Of a stretch of 64,000 nucleotides of DNA, positions 38,012 to 50,900 are shown in pieces. How positions within the stretch are numbered: position 1 is the stretch's first letter; each line of letters begins with the position of its first letter. The translations under genes and the position numbers were made by a program. The notes beneath the pieces are model-generated. The model had not been told where the DNA came from, made no database searches, and saw nothing but the letters and a program-made list of their open reading frames with translations. The DNA lies in the NCBI GenBank assembly GCA_914767715.1, contig OU612071.1, forward strand, positions 17,048,948 to 17,112,947, written 5' to 3'. This stretch comes from Membranipora membranacea. Lineage: Eukaryota; Bryozoa; Gymnolaemata; Cheilostomatida; Membraniporidae.

Positions 38012-39213
38012 ATATTTGACCCTATAGGTGACGGAAATTGCCTCTTCCATGCAGTTGCTTTCCAACTCAGTTCAAATGGGTCAAACCATGAATCACTTCG
38101 TTCTGAGGTAGTGAACTATTTACTTTCTCACCCATTCTTGGCCCAACAACAAAATAACATTTGGCATCATCATTTGTCCAGCATCTCACCAGCAGATTAC
38201 CTCGTTTCCATGGGTAGTGACGGGACATATCGTGAGCATATCGTGATCCAGGCACTTGCAGAAATGCTGAGTATCCAGATTACTCGTTTTATCCTCTACA
38301 ACAGAAGCAAATATTCTGATACGACCTGATGGCCAAAACGTATTTGAACCAAGTGAACCATATATTGTCCTTGGTCATTTACCAGAAAACAACGGAGAAC
38401 ATTACGTCGCACTTGGACAAGATTTGGCTGATATTGTTACTGTGATAACAAGATCACCCCAGATACAACTTCAGAAAGAGAGCAAGGTTGATGTGACTCC
38501 TCTAGCAAGGGTGCAGCCTGCAGTAACACCCCGAAGCCCCATGCCAGCTGTACAGGCCTCAGGAGACGTTAATGGGAACTTGTTAGACCTTCCAGTTGAA
38601 ATTCTAACAATTATCTTTACTATGGTTATTGACAATAACTTTACAATATATGAGATGTTGCTGGAGATGCAAGAATTATATGAGTTCGTATAATTTTATG
38701 TTACAAGACCCAGCCCATCCTTACTAACATTGCCAAATCATATCGTTAACAACATTGTTCAATTATCTCTTTCTGGAGATATCCTCACATTTTGTATGGT
38801 GAGGAAAATGCATGAGCTGAACTTTCTAATCAATGATGTCTTCATACCAAGGGAAACAATTTATATGAATGCTCAGCTTGAAAGTACGTTGAATCCACAC
38901 AAACTGCCGGTAATTCGACCCAGTGTGAGAGCCATATCACGAGCTAGCGGGAAAAACAGTGGGCTCATGATTGAGATCAAGAGGTGGCTTGTATCCAACA
39001 GCGCGTGGTACAACGCTTGGTTAGTTTTGTTGGCAGAATGGAATGGATGGTATGTAGTTAGTGATATATCTTGGAAGAAATTCCTTTTATTGTACATATT
39101 TTCAGAACTCTTTACTAGGCACAAATTTAACGAACTTATCATAAACACAATATTAAAATTAGTATATTTTTGTCACACACTTACTTACGCAGAACTCAGC
39201 TATACTTTTTTTT
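38012..39213 (+). pseudogene. OTU protease plus F-box-like segments, part of the same element (broken)
   Basis: An OTU-type cysteine protease domain begins with GDGNCLFHAV; the catalytic Cys codon is at 38,039. It runs to 38,329, where a single-base shift moves the frame. The catalytic His is in GEHYVAL (codon at 38,400). After the OTU domain comes LLDLPVEILTIIFTMV, which fits the F-box start, then a stop at 38,691. In the same frame beyond it is another F-box-like stretch, LLTLPNHIVNNIVQLSLSGD. The OTU frame follows the integrase frame within about 30 bp, so they were probably one polyprotein or neighbouring genes of one element. OTU domains remove ubiquitin and F-boxes recruit ubiquitin ligases. 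Their joint use here is inference. Confidence 0.65.
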
Positions 39214-40261
39214 AACTGTAAATACGTTACTCAATCATGTCTGTTAATATTCTCACTTCCGCAAAATCAAATAAAGTTGATTGCACTATGCAGCCAAAAA
39301 TATGAAATTGTAATGTCACAACCTTCCAAATAAATCATTGCCAAATAACAGTTAATCTCAAGGATAATGGCATCAATTTGGAAAAAAAACTATACAAGGC
39401 TAGTTATCAAAATAATATTGATTCTTGTATGCAGCCAAAGCCATACAATTGGCTGTTAGTATGTAGATGAGTGTATACCATGGTACAATACTTTGGAGTT
39501 TCCAGTCACTTAGTTCAGGGCTGAAAAATTTTGACTTGTATGTTGATGTTGATAAGCTGTTATCAGATGGAATGAGATATCCCCTCCGAGAAAGAAAGGG
39601 CACAACTTGGATAGTTGGTTAACGCCTTATTACACTTATTAGATGTCTATTATGGCAAACTCATGCTGTGACACGGCAGTTTTCCAGCAGTTTTTTCTGT
39701 TAATCTCATACTCTCTTCCTATCAATACCATGAGACTTCAACCAATAACACAAACACAGTTATCAATATCAGTACACATTAATCTCCTAATATTAAAGGC
39801 GCTCTATGAGTGCAATAACGGAGATATTGATGCTTATGAATGCAGCCATTTATGCCAGCTCAATGTTTTCTGGGTCGATCCCCTGCTGCCATTTAACCAT
39901 GGAAAGTCGATCAAATTCACACTTAGGTCAGTTTGTGTAGTATATAGATATGTACTAACAGTACAGCCTAGTGGGCCACCCCGAGCCAAACAACAAACCC
40001 ATATCCGATTAGGATCCGTATGAAATTACAGCATAACAATCCCTCTGATGGTAGCAGTAATGGAATCTGATGTGACAAGACACTGAAAGTGGTGTGAAAA
40101 AAAAAGAGATTCAAATGACACGAAAAATACTCATCAATTAACCATTGCCCAAAATTGAACATTGATATTCAATTCCCCAGAGTGTTTTGAAGTTTGTATC
40201 TCCTGTCCACTAATCATAGCAAATCGTATTGCCTCTAATGAGGAGACAACTCGGCGTTTTT
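39214..40261. other. Intergenic DNA downstream of the integrase/OTU element
   Basis: AT-rich sequence unique to the spacer between duplication units. No gene, terminal repeat of the element or tRNA-like sequence was recognised. An open stretch at 39,643-40,023 has no domain signal. Confidence 0.4.
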
Positions 40262-40436
40262 ATTGAGTTGCGACATTTGCGACATTAGTGGGTTTGAGCC
40301 ATTGCGACGTTTAAAAAATTGCGACGTTTGTGGGTTTGCGACGTTTAAAAAACCCTTCGTTGCGACGTTTTTGGGATTGCGACGATAGTGGAACGCTAGA
40401 TTGCGACGTTTTGACGTTTGCGACGTTTGTGGGTTC
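40262..40436 (+). repeat. Array of about ten TTGCGACGTTT motifs
   Basis: Variants of TTGCGACRTT recur at irregular spacing, some followed by tgtggg and some by aaaaaa. The stretch ends just before the conserved promoter block of R2 (40,440) and about 120 bp before its TATA box. It is CpG-rich in an AT-rich setting. No such array is seen upstream of R1 or R3. Confidence 0.8.
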
Positions 40437-40439
40437 TAC

Positions 40440-40565
40440 AAGCCGCATTACCATTAAAATCGACATTTATATTGACGGCTATGAGTAGCATTATTATAAT
40501 AGATTAAATCTTACATCATTGGCTTACAGAAAGGAAGTAAGGACTGGAGGCAAAAAAGTATAAAA
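40440..40565 (+). promoter_or_regulatory. R2 promoter remnant
   Basis: The block AAGCCGCATTACCATTAAAA (40,440 onward) matches the R1/R3 upstream block over about 30 bp. TATAAAA is at 40,559-40,565, followed by GCTGGGGGAA and the GGTCACACACTTCA start region. The block-to-TATA distance is about 90 bp, compared with about 10 bp in R1 and R3. Confidence 0.65.
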
Positions 40566-40814
40566 GCTGGGGGAAGAGCTGGAGAGGTCACACACTTCAA
40601 TCAGCCACACAGAGCACAGCTTCTTCAGTAATCTTTTTAATGTATATCAATATATAATAAAATACAGACCTGAACATATCTGATATTACAGAACACAAAG
40701 ATCTTCAGCTAGGAAACAAAATTCTTTGGGTTTTTCACCATTTTACAAAAGAGATATACTCTTCCCCTTGCCGCTTAAATATTTTCCTAACCCAGTTTAT
40801 TATTTCTGTTTTAG

Positions 40815-41544
40815 GATGAATAAGTTGATTCTCATTTCTCTGCTTTTCACGATTATTGGTGCAAGTAAGTACAGTGCAATATTCACAGCAACTTCTAAGA
40901 AGTTATTAGATAGGGGAAATCAAATCCATGCTGTAAACGAGATTAATAATGCAGATTCAAAACTATCAAGTAAACCTAGGGTTTGTTGACAGGCTTGCCA
41001 AGGATAATAAGTAAATTTTGATTAAATTCTTTGATCAGAACTTATCTCATAGTACGGGCATGTGATGTTAGCCTCTTTGTTTCAGGTGCCCTACTTGGTG
41101 GAAGTGAACAAAGCAACGGCAAAAGAATTTAAACATGGTGGAGAGGTAAAAACAGGCAGCAGAAAACCTGCAGCAAATCGAGATTGGAAGAGGGAACCAA
41201 GAAACAAAGAAACAGCAGGAGCTTAGCAAACTGGTTACATGGACAAATGAGCCAAAAGAAGGTCAGAAGAGCCAAGACAAGCAGCTAAGCACAACGATAA
41301 TAAGGATGAAAGAAGAACCGGAGGGCAAGGAGCAGCAGCTAAGCATGATGGAAAGAGGACTTCTGGTAACCAGAGAGGAGCAGGAAGAACCGAGCACAAT
41401 GGTAACAATGACAAAAGAGCCAAAAGATGCGCAGAAGAGCCAAGGCAAGCAGCCGAGCACAATGGTAATAGTGATGAAAAAATAACAGGAGGGCAAAAAG
41501 CAGCAGCTAAGCACGATGGAAAGAGGACTCATAATTCCAGGTAA
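40815..41544 (+). pseudogene. R2: decayed paralogue of the secreted repeat gene
   Basis: Exon 2 (40,815-40,864) encodes the same signal peptide as R1 and keeps its donor. Exon 3 begins at 41,086 in the right phase but hits TAA at 41,130. In a shifted frame the repeat language continues (SEEPRQAAKHNDNKDERR, AAAKHDGKRTSGN, NDKRAKRCAEEPRQAAEH), with further in-frame stops at about 41,223 and 41,248. The end, at 41,542, has the same AGG-TAA/donor overlap as R1. About two to three diverged repeats remain. It runs on the + strand, opposite to R1 and R3, and lies in the spacer outside the duplicated blocks. It is more divergent than R1 and R3 are from each other, so it split earlier. Confidence 0.7.
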
Positions 41545-44508
41545 GTTATTCGTTCTCATTTAATGAATGACCATCTGTTCTCACAATGCTTCATGTGAAA
41601 AAAAGATTTTAACATGGTAGCTATAATAAGACCAAGTAAAAAATTCCAAGAGTTTGATAAATTGGATTGCAATGATGCAAAAAAACATAATATCAAGTAC
41701 AGACAATACATATATTGTATGGTGTTGTTTGTTGTAGACAAGGATAACTCCAGTATCTGATACCGCGTAGAGAAGAATGGCAGAGTAAAAGTTTGTGACA
41801 ATTCAGCTTTTCAACCTCTGTCATCAATTCAATTCATTTGGATATAAGTTAGATGGTTAATTTCGTTTCGTCTTATTTACTTGATCAATCAGCTTGTTTG
41901 TCTGTCTTATCTTAACAAAAACAAATTGATTAATTGATAGATATCCATTTTGTACCAGCAGAGAACTTTCAAAGGTATTGCCACCGATTTTATTACAATA
42001 CAATACAGAAATGAAAATACTAAAAAATTCATTTCAGCAAGATCAGTTTTGTAATTGGCCTTGTCGTTGCAGCGCGATAAGCATTTGAAAATGTACAGGA
42101 GCATTTGCACCAGCCTGCTCTAAACTAGCAAATAGAAAATACAATTTTTATGCTCATATTTTTGTTAGTGGTGTGGTTTTATATTATATTATGCATACTA
42201 GCAAGGTCCTCCAATGGATGTGAGCTAAATAAGAAGCATATATCACTCTATATAATGCAAAGATCGCTAACATAATATTAATAAGATATGATGGTAATGC
42301 ATGATGTGATAGGATTGACTCGCATATCTCATTGTTTGAAGGTTTCTGTGCAAAATATCATTTAGATGTGTTGTCTATAGATGAGTCCATCAAAATATAA
42401 ACCTCAAAAAGTATTTTCACTTTTTGAATCATTCTGTTTGGCACCCATATATCGATCCTATTACAGATTTTTGACATTCTTTGAAGATACTCCATATCAT
42501 ATATTCACTACTATATGCATTGTAACATTGATTCACTTCATAGCAAATACTAAGAAAGCTCAAAATGATGTGTCAAATTTGTTTTTCCATTGAAATCAGA
42601 GCTAGTTTTTCCAAATTAAATTCTCCCCTCTACCATTTGTTTCTCTTACATGAGTTACCGCACAGTTACCAACTAGTTAAGATTACAAAGTTGATCAACT
42701 TAATGACGTGTCAAGCCTTACATGACTTGAAAGCTAATGAGTCATGATGACATTCAGCTAAAACCTCCTGCAATGGTTGATTACATAATATGCAACGTGC
42801 ACATAAAAAATAAAATGGGTATAATGTCCCCCTCCGGGTGGTAACCCCATTATCTTCTCTTTAATATGAGGCATATTAATCCATAGCAGTGCATAGACAC
42901 TCGCTGCCCTCGCAAAAGATTTTACGCTGAACTAACCTACAATGTCCAACTACAGACAGTCGCTCTCTATTAGTACTGATAATATCAGCTGACACATAAT
43001 CACCAGCAGGTCTTTACTACAAAGTTTCTGATTGGCTGATATTATTGACCCTTTCTCCTCCTGTTCAGGAACATGGGCACCAACACATTGCGGGATTATT
43101 GCAATGATGACAGCAACGGAATTGTATCTGTCACAAATGATTACTAGTCAAGGTCGATATTTTAACCCCAAACAAGATTCATTACTTTCTACTAATTTTG
43201 ACACTCATCCTTTGTCAGCTGGCTAATTAGCAGAGTGTTTATGCCAGCTGTAGAGTAGGCTGTATCTCAGCTTTAGTGAGATATAATTTGAAGCAAAATT
43301 CAACATCTAGAGAGTGGTGACATGCCTTGCAATTTGCCTGCCAATCTCACTGTACTTGATGTACTGATCAACAGTATTAATACTACCAGGTTTACCACTG
43401 GGCATTACCACCTCATGCTTCCCACTCAGGTACTGCCTAATTGTTCCCAGCAATGTCAACTTCCTTCATAAAGTAATATCGAATTTTACTTTCAGTCCAT
43501 TATCTTTCTCTCTGATATCATTGGTGCATGTGAGGCATCTAAGGTTTACTGACATTTTAATATCAATTACGCATGATAGCCTAGTTAGTAGAGTGAACCG
43601 TAAACAGATATGAAGGCGCAGTATCCAGTCTGACCCTAGTCACCCTTTTCTCTGACCTGCCCCGTGGCTGACTCGGCTGACATCATACCAGGTGTTTGAC
43701 CTGACTTTGTTCAATACCTTACCTGTACTCAGGGTCACGATTAGCCATTGGTATTATTTATCGATTAATGGTGGAATAAATACAATGGCTATTTATGGAG
43801 ACATGCCACCGGTACACAATTTTGTGTCAGGATCTAAATAAAGCTAAGAATGTCGTAGCTGGTAGTCTTATTCTTCGATCAACGCCCAGTTAAAACCTTC
43901 AGTAACTCAGGCAGGCTGCTTGTCTCAAGCTTTCGAGGGTCAGCTATTATCGACTCTGAACTTGTGGAACAATTGAAAATGAGAAATACTGTCCAGCAAC
44001 CATACATAAATAGACATACGCTTGTTCAGGGTCAGATATTTTCCCCTAATCCAAATAATATATAATATCAGCATGTAGCCAGGGTCCCCTTTTTATTGTG
44101 AGTACTTTCAGTCTATGAGTTGCTTCCCCTGTAACTGCGAGAATGATCAAAACTGAGTTTAATGAAACAGCGTTGTATTTTGCAAATGACCAGAAATAAC
44201 CCAAGCACAGCAATCAAGAAGGAAAATTAAAATTAATGCTGAATATTCTAGGACTGGCATAGCAATACCAATCGTAATGAGGCAACACTTCCTCCAAAAT
44301 TTGGATGAAACATTCATTAATGGCTTGCGTCTATCACATTAAACAGTAATCATTTGATTTTGGAATCATAGAAAGAATTAACCAGTTTATGGGCAAGGCA
44401 ATGATTGCATTCAATGTGTTCATTGCCTTGAAAATGATAAATAAGAGAGACATATGTGCCACTGAAAACATGTTGGATTTGGGCTTTTGAGAATTTATCG
44501 CTCTTAAT
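41545..44508. other. Intergenic DNA upstream of duplication unit 2
   Basis: AT-rich sequence with no supported gene. A weak tRNA-like A box (tagcctagttagtagagtg, about 43,579-43,597) is present without a good B box. The left border of unit 2 is at 44,509, where similarity to 20,364 begins abruptly. Confidence 0.4.
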
Positions 44509-44565
44509 CTAACCAGTACGAAAAACGCAAATCACCACTACCTAAAACTATCCTGTTCTAAACAG

Positions 44566-47500
44566 GATGAGCTTTTCAAGACGATTCAGGAGAGAGATGC
44601 AGAGAGGCTGAATAATATCGATCTACAGAATCAGATGCAGGCTCTGCAGGAGGAGATGGAGTTCCTCAAAAATGTAAGTGCTTACATACCAGCCTGCTTC
44701 TACTCCTCCTTGGGTGAATGGCGTTTGAGAAATTCCACTACTGTAGTTGTGCCCTCAGACAAAATAAGAGGATAACTCCTCCTGTAAAGACAAAATATTA
44801 TTATAATGTTGTTATGCAAATCCCAACAATCTATCAAAATGCTCTTTTTTTCTGCTCATTGTAATGGAACACTTTGAAATGTATTGGAACTGAACTCCTC
44901 TGTAGTTGTTTTTTCTCCGCTTCTCTCAAAATTTATCAAAAACTAAACCAACGGCCCTCCCTAACATACCATTCATTTACTATAAATAGCTTCATGAGCA
45001 AGAAATGAAGGAGCTACAAGCCCTGATTGGTCAGGATACATACAAGGATAACAGAACTTTCTGGGAGGGAGAGATGTCTAACGCCATCAGAGAATCACAG
45101 AACGAGTTTGACAGAAGACTCGATAACCAGAATCAACAAATGCAGAGCTATTACCAAGTGAAGGTAAGTGATGTCAGAGATTACTTTGTAGTTGTCTGCA
45201 CTGACATCGAGACTACACTATTATCATGTGTATCTCTGATCGTTAGAGTAAATTTAGAAAGAATACCTAACATGTACTTGCCCCTCTATAGTTAAATTGA
45301 TCTTTGGTTGTCACACCAAAGTCCTTGTGATGGTACTCATGCTAAGTGAATTAGTTGACTCTCTTTCGATCAGAGTTATACATTCAATAGTATATCAAGT
45401 CGTCAGTGTGGTTGTCTGCACAACAAATGATTTTGTGATGCGAATGAGATATTACCACCACTCCGTCTTACTTCCATCCTTGTGGTCGAGTTATCCAGCC
45501 ATCTAGTCTCCCAGCTTTGCCCTACTTGTCAGCTATCCAATGTAGGCCTAGCATCAAGTGAGCAGGCCTACACTATAACACTAATGAGAAAGAAGTAAAT
45601 TGGCCAAAACAACAATCTCACCGTTTTGTGACCTCCCATCCAAACTCTGAACCATCCCATTCCGCTTTCTAGCTTGTCAGCTCACCCAAATATGTCAGCT
45701 ATCCAATTTTTCCGTTTTCTTTCACACAGGTACAAGAAGTGAAGACAGGCCAGGCTAAGGACCAGAGCAGAATGGAGTCTGTTATGACGGAGACTAAGAG
45801 GTTGCAGACAATGATGAATGACATGAGAGGTCAAATCTCTGATCTTGAGGGAAGAAACACCCTCCTAGAGAAACAATACAATGATCTTCTCAGACAGCAT
45901 GAAGAGTTTTGCACTCTTGGAATCAAAGTCAAATATTGGTGCTACTGAACATCTGGTTCTGAGGCTATTTAGCTGATCTTGAGAAGCTCCCATGACTTTT
46001 TCTTTCAACAAAGAGCCGATGGGAGGAAGTTCTCATATTTGAAGGGGCGCACTTACCAATATACATGTTTAAGTAGGAATGCCACTGATAGCTTCAACTG
46101 TAATGGAAAAGAAATCGGACGGATATCTTTAATTCTCTCATATTTGGACAAACAAAATGTGTGCTAAAGTTTGGTTTTCTGTGTTGATTATTCAAATGTA
46201 ATTTTTGTAGGAAATGAGAATGTGGGATGAGGAGAAGTGTAAATATGAGTCTGAGATTGAGAGGCTGACGGCTGAGCTGGAGAGAATGCTCAGAGAGATG
46301 GAAGTAGAAATGGACTCCAAACTCTCACTCGAGCTGGAGATCGCTGCCTACAGGAAACTACTGGAGGTTGAGGAGAACAGGTAATGTAGAGCTCATAACA
46401 TTTGGTTTGATGTCTTAAATCTGCATTGCTATCAAGATACCCACAATGCAACGTTAGCTTTGGACTTTCAAGAGGGTTTGATCGGCTCATTTTACAGCCT
46501 TTACTATTGTCTAAGATTATAGTTTTGAATATATTTGAATGTGAAACTCCTCAAGTAAGTAGTGGTGGGGAAATAGTTTCCTATTTCTGTAAAATTGTGA
46601 GAGACAAGACCTGTGAAGCGTGCATCAAATTGCAGTTGTCTGTATAGGCATGAGAGGCGACTCCGAAAGAAAGTTGAAATAACGATATAGTTGTGTCTGT
46701 TTGAGCAGGTTTGAGATGGCCGACTTCTCGCAGATGTGCAAAGGGGAATTTTACACTCCGCTAATCAAGTATTGATAAATATAGTGCGATGCGCATGTAT
46801 AATTCCGAACCCAGCAGCGCACCTTTCGTATTTCACCATCATTAACATCAATTAGGCAAGCAAGTTCTCGTATTTTTTCTCGTTTATTTTCCTCAATATA
46901 ACACATATTCGATTTCTTTCCTGCAGGCTCTATCACCACAGGATCGATGTCACAGAAGACCACATTCCAGAGATCAGCTAAAGGCCCACTAGCTATCAGC
47001 CAGTGTGATCCTAACGGACTCTGGGTCGAGGTGGAGAACACTGGACGCAAAGATGAGAATATCGGTGGATGGAAAATCTCAAGAAAGGTAAATTCTAATT
47101 AGAGTCAATTCTTCACCTGGCAAAACAGGTTGCGCTAGAAAACAGCTCATAATACAAGCTACACACAGCTTATTCTGACAAACACCTCAGATAGGACAGA
47201 TGGAAGCAAACGAGTGCTAGCTGCCTATCTGTTATTTTATTATTTTTATACACCTTTTTTATTTTTAATCATCTATTATTTACCTTCAAACTTTCGCCCT
47301 CATTTCATGGCTTATTTTTCATCTTACAGGTTGATAACAAAGTAATGCCATACTTTGAGTTTCCCGAGGGACTGACTCTGGGTAACTCCCGAGACTCTCG
47401 AAGTGTGAAGATTTACGCTCAGTGTAAGGGACCTGCTGGAGCTCTCGAGTATAACATGGAGAACTGGGGTAACGGAAGTCAAGTCACCACCAGCCTCATC

Positions 47501-47980
47501 AACCCCGCTGGAGAGGTGAGTTACTTTGCAGAATGAAAACTTTCAACTGAAATTAAATTTGATTACCTGGTCAAGAAATATAGAATTCACAGGAGGCAAC
47601 ATTATTAACAAATTTTGATGTCTGCAACATCCTCGCCCAAACTATGGTTGAGCTTTTTGCCCAAATAATAGATGAGGGAGAGATTTGAAGGTTGACATTT
47701 GAAACTACAAACTTAACACTCATGTATTTGGGGCGTGCTGGCAGACTTTTGATAAGGTGTTAGTTTGTACTTGTGAGTTCAGTGCATCGTCTTAATTCAC
47801 CCTTAGAAACAGGGAGGCACTTAATACCCCAAAAATGGTTATCTCCTTTATCTTCGTTGATATGAGCTCACTAATAACCCTCATATGTCCGTAAACACAA
47901 ATTATTGAATAACTCAATATTATTCTCCGTAATTGCAGGACAAAGCCACACACGTACAGAAGACAAGCTATGCACAGTAA
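44566..47980 (+). pseudogene. Intermediate filament copy 2, truncated and damaged
   Basis: Exons matching IF exons 6-9 (44566-44673, 44990-45163, 45730-45906, 46211-46380) and 11-13 (46927-47087, 47330-47515, 47939-47980) are present. Exons 1-5 with the promoter and head are absent, because the duplication starts in the preceding intron. Exon 8 has lost its splice donor (GAG/gttagc became GAG/ttttgc). Exon 10 and its acceptor are deleted. Missense changes include Leu to Ser in the exon 7 coiled coil and Gly to Cys in exons 9 and 12. A functional IF protein is not expected. Confidence 0.9.
45193..45425. mobile_element. Unit-2 copy of the foldback element in the IF intron
   Basis: Counterpart of 21,046-21,263, with inverted ends gtctgcactgacatcgag and cgtcagtgtggttgtctgc. 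It was carried along by the duplication and not inserted anew, since its flanks match. Confidence 0.6.
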
Positions 47981-50900
47981 AGAGAAAGATCAAACTCTTC
48001 CTAATATTCAAGAGAGGATAACTCGGATTAGTTAGACTGATCACCTTATTCTCTCGGTTAGCTTTCTCGGCTACAACTGCCATAATTATATGTATCCCAT
48101 AATGCAATATCTGAAATTTCCAGTGCGTTCAGGCCAGTTAAAAAATATAAATTAAGCTGATCTTTCTGGAAATTTCAGATTTGTTGTACTGTGTGCAGAT
48201 TTGATTTTGTCTAATTGAAGAGGCCTAGCCCCTGTATGAAGTGTTATTATTTCGAATTGCCTAGTGGTGATGTTGTCCCCTTTTTTCGTAGTGTTTTGAT
48301 GAATCATGCTTAGAAAGACTTGATGAATCTCTATTTTGGTGTTGAATCTGTAATCAATGAATGCTAGTGAATGAAGAAAAAAAACTCTTCTTTCAAACTA
48401 CAAATATTATTTGTGTTGAACTAGACTAGAGCTTGTAAAAGGCTAACTGCATTTATGAATATAATATATGTTTGATGGTAATATTTGGTGGCGTTTTTCT
48501 AAGTCATGTCGCGTCTATGTCCCTTTCGTAGTTTTATTTTAGTCTGAGTGCTTTATCAATCATGTCCCTGTTCTTTACATCTATGTTATATTCTTGTCCT
48601 GTCTTGTTTCTGAATGATTATTTTGTCGTTTCAAACAAAATTATGATAGTCTGACTATATTATTTTGCAAATTTTCATATACCTATATCCATATTTATAC
48701 ATATCTCTTTTGTTAATGATCTATTTATAAAAAAAAAATTATATGACATATATGATCAAGCTTATTGTGATATCTTGTAGGTTTTGGTGAGAGTTTGTTG
48801 GTGTTTTTTGGAGGGGGAGGGGATGCAACCTCCCAAATACAAAGCTTGTCAAGATTGTCTGAACTGGCCCGTGAATGACATTGTTTATTCTGGGTGGGGG
48901 GATACAACGTATAGTAGTACACATTTCACTCACAACACCCTGACCAACCATGACGCAACCACTGTTTTGATGCCATCTCTAGAACTACCTCCTGGCTTTC
49001 AAGCTAATGTTTGCAGGCATTGATTTTGCAACCTGTCAAGATTAAAATACTGTAAACTGAGCACAAGCCCTATTCAACCTTCTACTTGAGTAGTTTGCTA
49101 GTCATCTCGTTACCCCTCAGTTCAATCATGACATGAGGAATTAAATACTTAGCTGGCCAAATCTACATAACAAGGTTAGCGTGTTAGACCACTTACAAGC
49201 TATGAGATTACTTTGCTTTTGTCTTCACACTATGCTGTTGCCAAATCCATGCAGATGCGCTCTCTGCCTATTGTACTATGCTTTTTGTGGCTTGCTTGAA
49301 TTTTATACCTGACAGCTCAACTCTAGTCAGAAATTTGGTAGCTGATCTAGCCATGATTCCGCAGCAGTCAACTTTCACTGCGAGTAGTTCGCAATTCCAA
49401 CCTTTGTCTTGGCATTGCGTCAACAGATAGTCATATCTTGTCATCTGGCCGACCACTCGGTGCACCAATAGCTCTCAGTCCGATGCCAGCGTTCCAAGTA
49501 TGCCCGGGATGGAGGCTGATCATAAGCTGCACCAAGGAGACAACTCCTTGGCTGCACCAACCAAAAAGCTGGCCAGTTGATGACATTGTTCATTACACAT
49601 AGTTAAAGGGCTGAATAAATTTAGGTTAGATGAGATATACTAGTGTTTGTTAATGATGTTTGTGTTGCAACAAAGTTACTTTTATCAACATTATGATTGA
49701 TCAGTTTTAGAAACAAAATAATTTGATTAATTTGGCGCCTTGTACCAATGCGTTTGGAAATGTTAACTAATATTGAAATTTTATGCTGATGACTGAGGTT
49801 CTTTTTTTCAGAATTTTTGGTGAAGCTAATAAATTGCCAACACATGATTGTTAAGTTATTTAGGCTCTGTCTCATGATTGCAAAGATTGCAACTTATCAT
49901 TAATTGATTGAATTGTTTATATCATACTGAGACCAAAAGAGATGTTGCGAAATTCGGTAAAGTACTGGCCTTAAAACTTGACATGTAAAAATTATAGAAA
50001 GTCAAAATTCTGTAGCACAATTTGATACATTATATCTATACTTTCTATCCCAACGCCTCTCATATCTTTGATAGTTCAGAATCCTCCTGTTCTTAAAGTT
50101 GTAAAAGGCTTACTATAGTGTTCAACATATCGAACCTGCAATTCCAGTCCAAGAAAGCTTCATTAAAAGAGGTTGATTAAAATCAGATGTCTTGTCACTT
50201 GACGCCATACCCGAGCATAGGCTGACGAAATTATTTGGCTTAGTTGCGAGGCTGCAGTATCTGCGCCAGGTTGCTCTCTGTTTTCAGGCAGTTTGGAGCA
50301 CATCTGGGGGCCAACCAAAACCCAGTAGGCGATGGACAACAGTGGGATTCGAACCCATGACCGTCAGCATTTGAATGCTGAAGGTACCACGCTCTAACCA
50401 ACTGAGCCACCTCCTACTGGCAGAACATGTCCGCTAAATTATATCGAGTACCATAACCGAGCCACTCTTCAATTTTTGATACAAAGGCTATGACTATGAT
50501 ACACTGATATATTTGATGGTGTTTGGGTAAATCAAGAAATTGTTTGACAAAATACTTAGCTACTATCATAGTCACAAGTGGAGATTGCCATATAATATAT
50601 GTAATAACATACTGATATATAGTCAACGATTATGCTCAGGCGGAAAATTGGTAATCAGTACAAAAACCAAACAAAAACATGGATGGCTACACAAGAAATT
50701 AGCCAAAGAGAGCCTGAATAGTATTTTGTACTTGATAGATTAAATGTGTTTCCCCATGACAGCTGAATGAGATGACTCATATGAAAAGATTAACTCAATT
50801 GTTTCTTACCCTATTGACCAAATATTTTTATTGATCGCTCGCATTTGGACTAGAAAATGATTTTTTTCTGGTAGCTTGTAAAAATTTAGAAGTAACACAC

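Noticed and set aside
39643-40023. 126-codon frame downstream of the OTU element
   Set aside because: Low-complexity hydrophobic sequence with no similarity to element proteins or a recognised domain.
43573-43645. Possible tRNA gene
   Set aside because: An A-box-like sequence is present, but the B box is poor and no acceptor stem can be paired.
48784-49023. 79-codon open frame shared by units 2 and 3 (63,147-63,383)
   Set aside because: It is broken in unit 1, overlaps a MITE-like relic, has no recognised domain and lies in an IF 3' region.
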